A stretch of 64,000 nucleotides of DNA from CAXTKD01 sp964244885 (GTDB taxonomy: Bacteria > Pseudomonadota > Alphaproteobacteria > Sphingomonadales > Sphingomonadaceae): NCBI GenBank assembly GCA_964244885.1, contig CAXTKD010000009.1, positions 58,244 to 122,243 on the forward strand, given 5' to 3'. The notes below the pieces were generated by a model. It saw nothing but the letters and a program-made list of their open reading frames with translations. It was not told the origin of the DNA and ran no database searches. Shown here piece after piece: positions 8,108-15,529 of this stretch (its first letter is position 1; the number at the start of each line of letters is the position of its first letter). The position numbers and the translations under genes were made by a program.

Positions 8108-8123
8108 TGCATGAGCCGTGCCA
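8108..8123 (-). promoter_or_regulatory. Sigma-54 promoter of glnB-glnA
   Basis: On the minus strand the sequence reads TGGCACGGCTCATGCA. It matches the -24/-12 consensus (TGGCACG-N4-TTGCA type) at all but one fixed position, with ten bases between the GG and GC dinucleotides. The start site would fall near 8097, about 20 bases before the GTG of glnB. NtrC activation is established for glnBA in relatives; no clear NtrC sites were recognised upstream (8124-8238). Confidence 0.8.
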
Positions 8124-8238
8124 AGTCTATCGCCTTCGCTGCGCCGCCGCATAGCGCGATTTTGCTGCTCAATTTTAAGGCAGACGCCGCGATATTAAGC
8201 GCCCTCTAACCGCCATAAACGCCCTTTAGGGGACCCGC

Positions 8239-8985
8239 ATGCGCGCCATCATCCTCAGCGCCGGGCAGGGTTCCCGGCTGCTTCCGCTCACCGCCGACCG
8301 GCCGAAATGCCTGATCGACTTTTCGGGGCGAACGTTGCTCGACTGGCAGCTCGACGCGCTGATCGCCAACGGCATCACCGATATCCTGATCGTCGTCGGC
8401 TTCCGGCACGATGCGGTCGAGAAGCGCCTTGCCGAGCGCGCCGAGACGCGCGCCACGGTCCGCACGCTGTTCAACCCGTTCTTCCAGGTCGCCGACAACC
8501 TCGGCTCGGTTTGGCTGGCGCGCGAGGCGATGCGCGAGGACTTCCTGATCCTGAACGGCGACAACCTCATCCCGCCCTCGCTTGTCGCCCGCGCGCTCGC
8601 CTCGACGACGCCGATCAGCGTTACGGTCGACATCAAGGACAGCTACGACGCCGACGACATGAAGGTCCGCCGCGACGGCGACCGCCTGACCGCGATCGGC
8701 AAGACGCTCCCCGTCGATACGGTAGACGCCGAATCGATCGGCCTGCTGGTGTTCAAGGGCGAGGGGCCGAAGCTGTTCACCGACGCGGTCGAGGCCTTCA
8801 TGCGAACGCCCGAGGGCACGCGGAGCTGGTATCTGAAGGTCATCGATCGCCTGGCCCCCGACACCCACATCGGAACTGTCTCGATCGCCGGCGAGGCGTG
8901 GGGCGAGGTTGATTTTATGGAAGATGTCGTGGCTGGGCGGGCGCTGACCGCCAAGTGGGTTCAGGACGCCCGCGCGACCGCGTGA
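8239..8985 (+). CDS. Sugar-phosphate/choline-phosphate nucleotidyltransferase
   Basis: 248-residue cytoplasmic enzyme with a single Rossmann-like nucleotidyltransferase domain. The N-terminal MRAIILSAGQGSRLLPLT and PKCLIDF are the nucleotide-binding loop and lysine motif of this superfamily; LILNGDNL corresponds to the metal-binding aspartate segment. Length and the N-terminal-only architecture fit the phosphocholine cytidylyltransferase/LicC-like and short sugar nucleotidyltransferase groups. The substrate cannot be set from sequence alone. It is divergent from glnB, and its 3' end overlaps the HIT gene by 25 bases. Confidence 0.8.
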   Translation: MRAIILSAGQGSRLLPLTADRPKCLIDFSGRTLLDWQLDALIANGITDILIVVGFRHDAVEKRLAERAETRATVRTLFNPFFQVADNLGSVWLAREAMREDFLILNGDNLIPPSLVARALASTTPISVTVDIKDSYDADDMKVRRDGDRLTAIGKTLPVDTVDAESIGLLVFKGEGPKLFTDAVEAFMRTPEGTRSWYLKVIDRLAPDTHIGTVSIAGEAWGEVDFMEDVVAGRALTAKWVQDARATA

Positions 8986-9416
8986 GCATCGGGCCACAGC
9001 CCGCCGAGCCAAGCTTTCAGCGCCTCGATCTGCCCGAGCGTCAGCGCCATCGCGTCGCCGAGCGCGGGCTGGCCCGGCCAGCCCTTGTCGGTGACGCTCA
9101 CCCCGCCTTCGCTCTTCTCGCCGTCGTAGCGCGGCAGGACGTGGAAGTGGACGTGGGGGTCGACCATCATCAGCATCAGATAGTTGATGCGGCTGTAGGT
9201 CACCGCGCGCTCCAGCGCCGATTCGATGTGCCAGATCACCGTCGCCAGTTCCGCGAAGGCCGCAGGCTCCAGCGCCGCGAACGCCGTCGCGTCGGACTTC
9301 GCGGCGAGCACCAGGCTGCCGAGAGTCGGCTGCGCGGGGCGTAGCAGCACCAGCCAATGGTCGTATTCGGCGATCGCCGTGGCGGGATGCCCGAATTTCC
9401 GGATCGTGTCGTTCAT
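8961..9416 (-). CDS. HIT-family hydrolase
   Basis: 151-residue histidine-triad protein. The motif HVHFHVLPRY (H-x-H-x-H) supplies the catalytic histidine used to cleave nucleotide phosphoramidates or dinucleoside polyphosphates. A phosphate-binding beta sheet precedes it (HWLVLLRPAQPTLGSLVL). It is encoded opposite the nucleotidyltransferase gene, with overlapping 3' ends. Substrate unknown; probably cytoplasmic housekeeping. Confidence 0.88.
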   Translation of the reverse strand: MNDTIRKFGHPATAIAEYDHWLVLLRPAQPTLGSLVLAAKSDATAFAALEPAAFAELATVIWHIESALERAVTYSRINYLMLMMVDPHVHFHVLPRYDGEKSEGGVSVTDKGWPGQPALGDAMALTLGQIEALKAWLGGLWPDAHAVARAS

Positions 9417-9470
9417 CGGCCTTTTCCTTGCGCTGCGCCCTTCACGCTTTTATGCGATGCGCGACGCCGT

Positions 9471-9548
9471 GGCGATCGTAGCTCAATTGGTTAGAGCGCC
9501 GGTTTGTGGTACCGGAGGTTGCGGGTTCAATCCCCGTCGGTCGCCCCA
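9471..9548 (+). tRNA. tRNA-His (GTG)
   Basis: Full cloverleaf: acceptor GCGATCG/CGGTCGC, D-stem GCTC/GAGC, anticodon stem CCGGT/ACCGG around TTGTGGT, T-arm with TTCAATC, encoded CCA. The extra G at -1 faces discriminator C73, the canonical bacterial tRNA-His identity pair. Several other alphaproteobacterial groups have lost it, so its presence here is informative. Confidence 0.97.
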
Positions 9549-9619
9549 GCGTTCTTGCCCTTTGCGCTCATATTCCTTTATTGCGCGCCCCTGAAATTTT
9601 CTTACACGGGTGAGCAGCG

Positions 9620-10666
9620 ATGGCGGTTTTCGACGCGAACGATTTCGACGCGCATGAGGGCGTGCACTTCTTTGAGGACGCGGCTTCGGGCCTCCAGGCG
9701 GTCATCGCCATCCATTCGACGCATCTCGGGCCGGCGGCCGGCGGCTGCCGCTACTGGTCCTACGTCAACGACCGCGCGGCGCTGACCGACGCGCTGCGGC
9801 TGTCGCGCGGCATGAGCTACAAGAACGCGATGGCCGGCCTGCCGATGGGCGGCGGCAAGGCGGTGATCCTGAAGAGCGAGGCGCGCCCCAAAAGCGAGGC
9901 GCAGCTCGAGGCGTTCGGCGCGGCGGTCGATTCGCTCGGCGGCGCTTATGTCACGGCGGAGGATGTCGGCATCTCGGTCGCCGACATGGTCGTCGCTTCG
10001 CGCAGGACGCGTCACGTCAGCGGCCTGCCGGTGGCGGGCGGTGCGGCGGGCGGCAATCCGGGGCCGTCGACCGCCGAGGGCGTGTTCGTCGGCATGCGCG
10101 CCGCGGTTCGCCACAAGCTCGGGCGCGACGGCTTCGCCGGGCTCCACGTCGCGATCCAGGGGCTGGGCTCGGTCGGCCACGCGCTGGCGGGCAAGCTCGC
10201 GGCGGCGGGAGCGCGCCTGACCGTCGCGGACATCGATACCGCCCGCGCCGCCGCGGCCGCGCGGGAGTTCGGCGCGACGCAGGTTTCGGTCGACGAGATC
10301 ATGCGGGTTCCGGCCGACGTGCTGTCGCCCTGCGCCCTGGGGGCGGGCCTGACCGCCGAAAGCATCGCCGCGCTGAACGTCGCGGTGGTCGCGGGCGCGG
10401 CGAACAACCAGCTCGCCACGGCGCAGGACGGCTGGCGGCTGCACTCGCGCGGCATCCTTTACGCGCCCGATTACGTCATCAACGCCGGTGGAATCATCAA
10501 CGTGGTGGCCGAATATCTTGGCGATGGCGACGCCGACTCGGTGTCGCGGCGTATCGCGGCGATCGAGGGGCGGCTCACCGACATCTTCGTCGAGTCGGAT
10601 CGAGCCAGGGAGCCGACCGACGCGGTCGCCGACGCGATGGCGCGGCGGCTGATCGGGCGGGGCTGA
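9620..10666 (+). CDS. Leu/Phe/Val-type amino-acid dehydrogenase
   Basis: 348 residues, the size of leucine dehydrogenases in the Glu/Leu/Phe/Val dehydrogenase superfamily, which convert branched-chain or aromatic amino acids to 2-oxo acids with NAD. The glycine-rich GMSYKNAMAGLPMGGGKAVI carries the catalytic lysines (KNA and GGGK). The NAD-binding fold starts at AIQGLGSVGHALAGKL, with acidic VADID after it. Substrate preference (Leu versus Phe/Val) is not decided by what I can see. A terminator follows directly. Confidence 0.88.
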   Translation: MAVFDANDFDAHEGVHFFEDAASGLQAVIAIHSTHLGPAAGGCRYWSYVNDRAALTDALRLSRGMSYKNAMAGLPMGGGKAVILKSEARPKSEAQLEAFGAAVDSLGGAYVTAEDVGISVADMVVASRRTRHVSGLPVAGGAAGGNPGPSTAEGVFVGMRAAVRHKLGRDGFAGLHVAIQGLGSVGHALAGKLAAAGARLTVADIDTARAAAAAREFGATQVSVDEIMRVPADVLSPCALGAGLTAESIAALNVAVVAGAANNQLATAQDGWRLHSRGILYAPDYVINAGGIINVVAEYLGDGDADSVSRRIAAIEGRLTDIFVESDRAREPTDAVADAMARRLIGRG

Positions 10667-10683
10667 CCCGCGTTGCGATAGAG

Positions 10684-10710
10684 AATCCCCTCCCCGGAGG
10701 GGAAGGGATT
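10684..10710 (+). terminator. Terminator after amino-acid dehydrogenase
   Basis: Stem AATCCCCTCCCC / GGGGAAGGGATT (12 positions, one mismatch) with a GGA loop, followed by a T-rich tract. Confidence 0.75.
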
Positions 10711-10725
10711 TTCTTTTTTGAGCTT

Positions 10726-11121
10726 TTACCGCGGCTTCGGCGACGGCGCGGTGCCGGAGCTGTTGCTGTCGCGCGGAGTCGCCGTCGTCGACAGGGCGTC
10801 GCCGCCCGCGGCCGGGGCCATGCTGGTGCCCGGCGAGCTGGTGCCCGCGCCGCTGGTGGCGGTGCCGGTCGAGCCGGACATGGCGTCGGTGGTGCCCTCG
10901 GTCGACGGGGCGGCGGTCGCGTCGCCCGAGGCCATGGCGCCCGCGCCGCCCGCATCGGTCGTGCTCGTCGCATCCATCGTCGCCGTGGACGAGTCGGCCG
11001 GCGTGGCGGTCGCGTCGGTCGCGGTCGTCGCGGTGTCGGTCGTCGTGGTGGTTTCGTCCTTGTGGCCGCAGGCGGCGAGCCCAAGGATCGCGGCGGCGGC
11101 AAGCAGGGTGGCGGTACGCAT
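10726..11121 (-). CDS. Thr/Ser/Ala-rich putative lipoprotein
   Basis: 131 residues. The signal MRTATLLAAAAILGLAACG ends in a clear lipobox (LAAC), so the protein should be lipid-anchored. The mature part is almost entirely Thr, Ser, Ala, Gly and Pro (for example HKDETTTTTDTATT), with no fold-like segments, suggesting a flexible surface or periplasmic linker. The ATG at 11121 has GGAG upstream; the longer open frame to 11193 lacks this. It is next to two more low-complexity lipoproteins on the same strand. Function unknown. Confidence 0.65.
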   Translation of the reverse strand: MRTATLLAAAAILGLAACGHKDETTTTTDTATTATDATATPADSSTATMDATSTTDAGGAGAMASGDATAAPSTEGTTDAMSGSTGTATSGAGTSSPGTSMAPAAGGDALSTTATPRDSNSSGTAPSPKPR

Positions 11122-11191
11122 GTGAGAGGGCTCCTGGTTCCGGCGGAGTGCCGAAGAGCCTCGAACAGGCGCCAGCCGCCTAAGTTCCTGC

Positions 11192-11223
11192 AAAACGGGC
11201 CGGACGGAGAACCGCCCGGCCCG
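11192..11223 (-). terminator. Terminator of the mlaA operon
   Basis: Inverted repeat CGGGCCGGACGG / CCGCCCGGCCCG (one mismatch) with an AGAA loop. On the minus strand it ends in TTTT, just after the 11235 stop. Confidence 0.75.
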
Positions 11224-11234
11224 GGCCCGATCGC

Positions 11235-11567
11235 CTACTTCTTCAGCGACTCGCCGGCGTCCTTGACGGCTTCGCCGGTGTCGCTGACGGCCTCGCCGGT
11301 CGCGACCTTGGCGTCGTGCGCGGCGTCGGCGGTGCTGGCGGCGGCGCTGTCCACGGCGGCGCCGGTCGAGGCCGCGGCGTCGGACGTCGCGGCCTGCGTG
11401 TCGTTGACGGCTTCGCTGGTCGCGGCGCCGACGTCGCTCGCGGCGGAGGCCGTGGTGTCGCCCGCCGCGTCAACGGTGGTCGCGGCGTTGTCCTCGGTCT
11501 TCTTGCTGCACGCCGAAAGGGCGAGCGCGGCGGTGACGGCGATGGCGAGCGTGATGCGATTGGTCAT
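11235..11567 (-). CDS. Alanine-rich lipoprotein with amphipathic repeats
   Basis: 110 residues beginning MTNRITLAIAVTAALALSAC, a good lipoprotein signal (lipobox ALSAC). The mature part consists of Ala/Thr/Ser/Asp-rich units such as AASDVGAATSEAVNDTQAAT that recur about every 11 residues. This is the pattern of LEA-like or apolipoprotein-type amphipathic helices. Its ATG overlaps the mlaA stop by four bases (ATGA), so it is translated with mlaA. Role unknown; an envelope helper for MlaA or stress protection are possibilities, both speculative. Confidence 0.7.
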   Translation of the reverse strand: MTNRITLAIAVTAALALSACSKKTEDNAATTVDAAGDTTASAASDVGAATSEAVNDTQAATSDAAASTGAAVDSAAASTADAAHDAKVATGEAVSDTGEAVKDAGESLKK

Positions 11568-12499
11568 TTGGGAGTATTTCCTTCGGTCGTGGTTGTGGTC
11601 GTGGTGGTCGTCTCGGCGGCCGAGGCGGGAACCGCCGGCGGCGCCGCAGCCGGTTCGCCCGGCATCGCGTCGATGGGCTGGGGTGGCTCGGCGGCGTCCG
11701 GTGTCGGCGGCCCGGCATCCGGCGGGGCGACGCCGGGAGCGGGGGCCGGGGTGGCCAGCGACGCCGCGTCCGCCGGCTCCTCCTCGGGCGGCGCGCCGTC
11801 GTAGATCAGACTCTGGCGGGACTGCAGGAAGGCCGAGCGCAGCGTGGTATAGTCGTCGAGGCTGGTCTTCAGGAACGTGTCCGTGGTGTCCATCAGGTAG
11901 GACCGCTTGTCGATCGCCTCGATCACCGTCCCCGCCTGCTGCTGGCGGGTCGTCAGGCCTATATGGCTCTTGAAATAGCGGTAGGGATCGGCCCCCGCGA
12001 ACTCCGCCCCGACGCCGACCGCGTCGCGCACCATCGACGGGCCGAAGAACGGCAGCATCAGATAGGGGCCGGAGCCGACGCCCCACACCGCCAGCGTCTG
12101 CCCAAGGTCCTCGGGCCGTTCCTCGAGCCCCATGTCGCTCGCATGGTCGGCGAGGCCGCCGACTCCGAGCACGGTGTTGATGAAGAAACGCCCCATCGTG
12201 TGGATGAAGTCACCCGGCTTGCCCTGGAGCAGCGAGTTGATCGCCGAGAATGGCTCGTCGACATTGTTGAAGAAGTTGCGAAGGCCGCGCTGCGCCGCCT
12301 TGGGCGTCACCGTGCGATAAACTTGCGTCGCCGGCTTGATCGCGACTTTGTCGAGGCCCTTGTTGAAGCCATAGACGCCGCGGTTGAACTTCTCCCACGG
12401 GTCGGCCTGCGCGACCCGCATGCCGCCCGGATGATGGGCGCAGGAAGCAAGAAGCAGCGCGGTGGCGCCCAGCGCCACGCGGGATATTTTGGAACTCAA
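11564..12499 (-). CDS. mlaA: MlaA/VacJ-family outer-membrane lipoprotein
   Basis: Outer-membrane lipoprotein that removes misplaced phospholipids from the outer leaflet and passes them to the Mla transport chain. The family core is clear: DPWEKFNRGVYGFNKGLDK, NFFNNVDEPFSAINSLLQG and LGVGGLADHASDMG. The best start is TTG at 12499, giving a compact lipoprotein signal (SSKISRVALGATALLLASC) with CGGAG ahead. An ATG at 12586 would add 29 residues and lies inside the palindromic operator of the next gene. The C-terminus has a long Pro/Ala tail ending in nine consecutive threonines, absent from classic MlaA. Confidence 0.88.
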   Translation of the reverse strand: MSSKISRVALGATALLLASCAHHPGGMRVAQADPWEKFNRGVYGFNKGLDKVAIKPATQVYRTVTPKAAQRGLRNFFNNVDEPFSAINSLLQGKPGDFIHTMGRFFINTVLGVGGLADHASDMGLEERPEDLGQTLAVWGVGSGPYLMLPFFGPSMVRDAVGVGAEFAGADPYRYFKSHIGLTTRQQQAGTVIEAIDKRSYLMDTTDTFLKTSLDDYTTLRSAFLQSRQSLIYDGAPPEEEPADAASLATPAPAPGVAPPDAGPPTPDAAEPPQPIDAMPGEPAAAPPAVPASAAETTTTTTTTTEGNTPK

Positions 12500-12574
12500 A
12501 GCCCGTAGTCTCCGGTCGAAAGCCGTTTTCCCAATGTCATGAAGCGCGGCGAGCGGCAAGGCTGCGTTGACCTC

Positions 12575-12594
12575 ATATAAAGACATCTTTATAT
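12575..12594. promoter_or_regulatory. 20-bp palindromic operator of the methionine operon
   Basis: ATATAAAGACATCTTTATAT: nine-base arms around a CA core, ending ten bases before the GTG start of the ArsR-type regulator. AT-rich palindromes of this kind are typical ArsR/SmtB sites. TATATC at 12590-12595 could be the -10 element, placing the start of transcription at or near the GTG. That would mean a leaderless message and a promoter covered by the repressor. Confidence 0.7.
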
Positions 12595-12603
12595 CTTTGA
12601 TCC

Positions 12604-13545
12604 GTGACCGACGCCCTCTCCGTCTTCGCTTCGCTCGCCGACCCGACTCGGCTGCGCCTGCTGCTGCTGCTTCGCCGCATGGAGCTGTCGGTGGGGGAAT
12701 TGGCGAGCGTCCTCGACCAGAGCCAGCCGCGCGTGTCGCGTCACTTGCGGATTCTCGCCGATGCGGGGCTTGTCGAACGCCACCGGGAAGGGGCCTGGGT
12801 GTTCGTCCGGCTCGGCGCGCCGGCGCTGGTCGACCCCGTGATGGCGGCGCTGACGGCGTGGCAGGCCGACGACGCCTCTGCCGACCTCGCCCGCCTCGCC
12901 GTCGTCCGCGCTGAACGCGCGGCGGCGGCCGAAGCCTATTTCGCGCAGCATGCCGGGGAATGGGACCAGCTCCGCTCGCTTCATGTCGCCGACACCGAGG
13001 TCGAGGCCGCCGTCACGCGCGCGCTCGCCGGGCGCCCGCTCGGAACGCTGCTCGATGTCGGCACCGGCACCGGCCGGATGATCGAGCTTCTCGGCCCTTC
13101 GGCCGAGGGGGCGCTGGGGATCGACCGCAGTCCCGAGATGCTGCGCATCGCGCGCGGCAAGATAGAGGCGGCCGGGCTGGCGCATGCGCGCGTCCGCCAG
13201 GCGGACATGTATGCGCTGCCGGTCGACTCGGGGGACGCCGGCACGGTCGTCCTTCACCAGGTGCTGCACTACGCGCAGGAGCCGGGCCGCGCGATCGCCG
13301 AGGCGGCGCGGGTGCTGGCGCCCGGCGGCAGGATGCTGGTCGTCGATTTCGCGCCGCACGGGCGTCACGAACTCCGTGCCGAGCATGCGCATGCGCAGAT
13401 GGGCTTCGAGGGCGATCAGGTCGTCGGCTGGATGAAGGCGGCGGGGCTTGAGGGCCGAGTCGTCGCGAGCCTGAGCGGCGGGCCGCTGACGGTGACCTTG
13501 TGGTTGGGGGAGCGCGCCGCGCTCGAACGGGCGGAGGCCGCATGA
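12604..13545 (+). CDS. ArsR-type repressor fused to SAM methyltransferase domain
   Basis: 313 residues. Residues 1-90 form an ArsR/SmtB winged helix (SLADPTRLRLLLLLRRMELS; recognition helix in QPRVSRHLRILADAG) without the cysteine metal sites of ArsR or SmtB. Residues 115-300 are a class I methyltransferase fold with motif I DVGTGTGRM (151-159). It heads the metF-metH operon, overlapping metF by four bases. This architecture and position match SahR-type regulators, described as sensing S-adenosylhomocysteine; the methyltransferase domain would then be the ligand pocket. The GTG start lacks a ribosome site and may be leaderless. Confidence 0.85.
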   Translation: MTDALSVFASLADPTRLRLLLLLRRMELSVGELASVLDQSQPRVSRHLRILADAGLVERHREGAWVFVRLGAPALVDPVMAALTAWQADDASADLARLAVVRAERAAAAEAYFAQHAGEWDQLRSLHVADTEVEAAVTRALAGRPLGTLLDVGTGTGRMIELLGPSAEGALGIDRSPEMLRIARGKIEAAGLAHARVRQADMYALPVDSGDAGTVVLHQVLHYAQEPGRAIAEAARVLAPGGRMLVVDFAPHGRHELRAEHAHAQMGFEGDQVVGWMKAAGLEGRVVASLSGGPLTVTLWLGERAALERAEAA

Positions 13546-14474
13546 CATTCTCGCTGGCGCAAATGTCCGAAGCGTCGCGCGCGCTCGATACGCCGCTTTA
13601 TGCCGACGTGCCGGGCGACATCGCGATCTCGTTCGAGTTCTTCCCGCCGAAGACCGAGGCGATGGAGGCGACGCTCTGGGAGTCGATCAAGACGCTCGAG
13701 CCATTGCAGCCGCGCTTCGTTTCGGTGACCTATGGGGCAGGGGGCTCGACCCGCGAGCGAACCCACGCCACCGTCGCGCGGATCGTCCGCGACACCAGCC
13801 TGACGCCCGCCGCGCACCTGACCTGCGTCAACGCCAGCCGCGACGAGATCGATTCGGTGGCGCGGGGCTATTGGGATGCCGGCGTACGGCATATCGTGGC
13901 GCTTCGCGGCGACCCGCCCGTCGCGGGAGAGAAGTTCACTCCCCGGCCCGATGGCTACGACAGCGCCGCCGCGCTGGTCGCCGGGCTGAAGCGCGCCGGC
14001 GACTTCGACATCTCGGTCGCCGCTTATCCCGAGGCTCACCCCGACGCGGTGTCGCTCGCCGCCGACCTCGACAATCTGAAGCGCAAGCTCGACGCCGGCG
14101 CCAGCCGCGCGATCAGCCAGTTCTTCTTCGAGCCGGACACCTTCTTCCGCTTCCGCGACGCGATCGCCGGAGCGGGCATCAGCGCCGAGATCGTCCCCGG
14201 CATCCTGCCGGTCTCGAACTTCGCGCAGACCAAGAAGATGGCGGCGATGTGCAACACCGCGCTGCCCGGCTGGATGGCGCGGCTGTTCGACGGGCTGGAG
14301 GACAAGCCGGCGGCGCGCCAGCTCGTCGCCGCCTCGGTCGCCGCCGAGCTCTGCCGGCGGCTCTATGCCGGCGGCGTCCGGAAATTCCATTTCTACACGC
14401 TCAACCGTGCCGAATTATCCTATGCGATCAGCCACATGCTCGGCGTTCGCCCGAAACTGGACGAAGCCGCATGA
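13542..14474 (+). CDS. metF: Methylenetetrahydrofolate reductase
   Basis: 310-residue FAD enzyme that reduces 5,10-methylene-THF to 5-methyl-THF, the methyl donor for MetH. The TIM-barrel start ISFEFFPPKT, then VSVTYGAGGSTRERT and HLTCVNAS, are standard MetF motifs; ISQFFFEPDTFFRF and VPGILPVSN complete the signature. Its ATG (13542) overlaps the regulator stop and is preceded by GGAGG. Its own stop overlaps the next ATG (ATGA, 14471-14474). It is co-regulated with the two MetH halves. Confidence 0.96.
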   Translation: MTFSLAQMSEASRALDTPLYADVPGDIAISFEFFPPKTEAMEATLWESIKTLEPLQPRFVSVTYGAGGSTRERTHATVARIVRDTSLTPAAHLTCVNASRDEIDSVARGYWDAGVRHIVALRGDPPVAGEKFTPRPDGYDSAAALVAGLKRAGDFDISVAAYPEAHPDAVSLAADLDNLKRKLDAGASRAISQFFFEPDTFFRFRDAIAGAGISAEIVPGILPVSNFAQTKKMAAMCNTALPGWMARLFDGLEDKPAARQLVAASVAAELCRRLYAGGVRKFHFYTLNRAELSYAISHMLGVRPKLDEAA

Positions 14475-15529
14475 ACGCGCCGAGCGCCGCTGCCGCTCGT
14501 CTCCGCGCCGAAGCCGCCAAGCGCATCCTGCTGACCGACGGCGCCTGGGGCACGATGATCCAAGGCTACGGCCTCGTCGAGGCCGACTATGCCGGCTCGC
14601 TCGGCCTCGGCCACGATCAGAAGGGCAACAACGACATGTTGTGCCTGACCCGGCCGGACATCATCGCGGCGATCACGCAAGGCTATCTCGACGCCGGCTC
14701 GGACATCGTGTCGACCAACACCTTCTCCTCGACGACGATCAGCCAGGGCGATTACGGCGCCGAAGCATTGGTGCGCGACCTCAACCTCGCCGCCGCGCGC
14801 ATCGCGCGCGAGGCGGCCGATGCGGCGCAGGCCGCCGACGGCCGGCCCCGCTTCGTCGCCGGCGCGCTGGGGCCGACCAACAAGACGCTGTCGCTGTCGC
14901 CCGACGTCAACGATCCCGGCTACCGCGAAGTCGACTACGACCAGATGAAGGACGTCTATGTCGAGCAGATACAGGCGCTGCTCGACGGCGGCGTCGACTT
15001 CATCCTGATCGAGACGATTTTCGACACCTTGAACGCCAAGGCGGCGATCATGGCGACCCTGGAGGAGGCGGACCGGCGCGGCGCCGAGATCCCGCTGATG
15101 ATCTCGATGACGATCACCGACATGTCGGGACGCAATCTCTCCGGGCACTCGATCGAGGCGTTCTGGTGGGCCGTTCGCCACGCGAGGCCGCTAACCATTG
15201 GCCTAAACTGCTCGTTCGGCGCCGATCTGCTCCGCCCGCACGTTCAGGCGCTGTCCGCCATCGCCGACACGCTCGTCATGGCCTATCCCAACGCCGGCCT
15301 GCCCAACGACCTCGGCCAGTACGACGAGCTGCCCGCCACCACCGGCGCGCTCATCGACGAATGGGCGAAGTCCGGCGTCATCAACATCGTCGGCGGCTGC
15401 TGCGGCACCACCCCCGCCCACATCGCCGCGATGGCGAAGGCCGTTTCCGCCTACCCGCCGCGTGAAGTTCCGACGCTTCCGATCTTCACACGGCTGACAG
15501 GCCTGGACCCAATGATTCTAGCGGCTTAG
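14471..15529 (+). CDS. metH: Methionine synthase, homocysteine-binding half
   Basis: 352 residues covering only the first module of cobalamin-dependent MetH, the zinc homocysteine methyltransferase barrel. Seen: LLTDGAWGTMIQGYG at the start, SGHSIEAFWWAV, and the zinc cysteines in GLNCSFGA and GGCCGTT. The protein ends with a regular TAG immediately followed by the ATG of the second half. In most bacteria both are one ~1230-residue chain, so the two products must associate. The absence of any other damage argues for a genuine split rather than a broken gene. Confidence 0.94.
   Translation: MNAPSAAAARLRAEAAKRILLTDGAWGTMIQGYGLVEADYAGSLGLGHDQKGNNDMLCLTRPDIIAAITQGYLDAGSDIVSTNTFSSTTISQGDYGAEALVRDLNLAAARIAREAADAAQAADGRPRFVAGALGPTNKTLSLSPDVNDPGYREVDYDQMKDVYVEQIQALLDGGVDFILIETIFDTLNAKAAIMATLEEADRRGAEIPLMISMTITDMSGRNLSGHSIEAFWWAVRHARPLTIGLNCSFGADLLRPHVQALSAIADTLVMAYPNAGLPNDLGQYDELPATTGALIDEWAKSGVINIVGGCCGTTPAHIAAMAKAVSAYPPREVPTLPIFTRLTGLDPMILAA

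Noticed and set aside
12500..12586. Extended MlaA start at ATG 12586
   Set aside because: It would put ~30 extra residues ahead of the lipoprotein signal, and the ATG falls inside the palindromic operator. TTG 12499 with CGGAG is better.
12500..12603. SAM or SAH riboswitch before the methionine operon
   Set aside because: The space between mlaA and the regulator start is too short and holds only an AT-rich palindrome; no riboswitch core pattern is visible.
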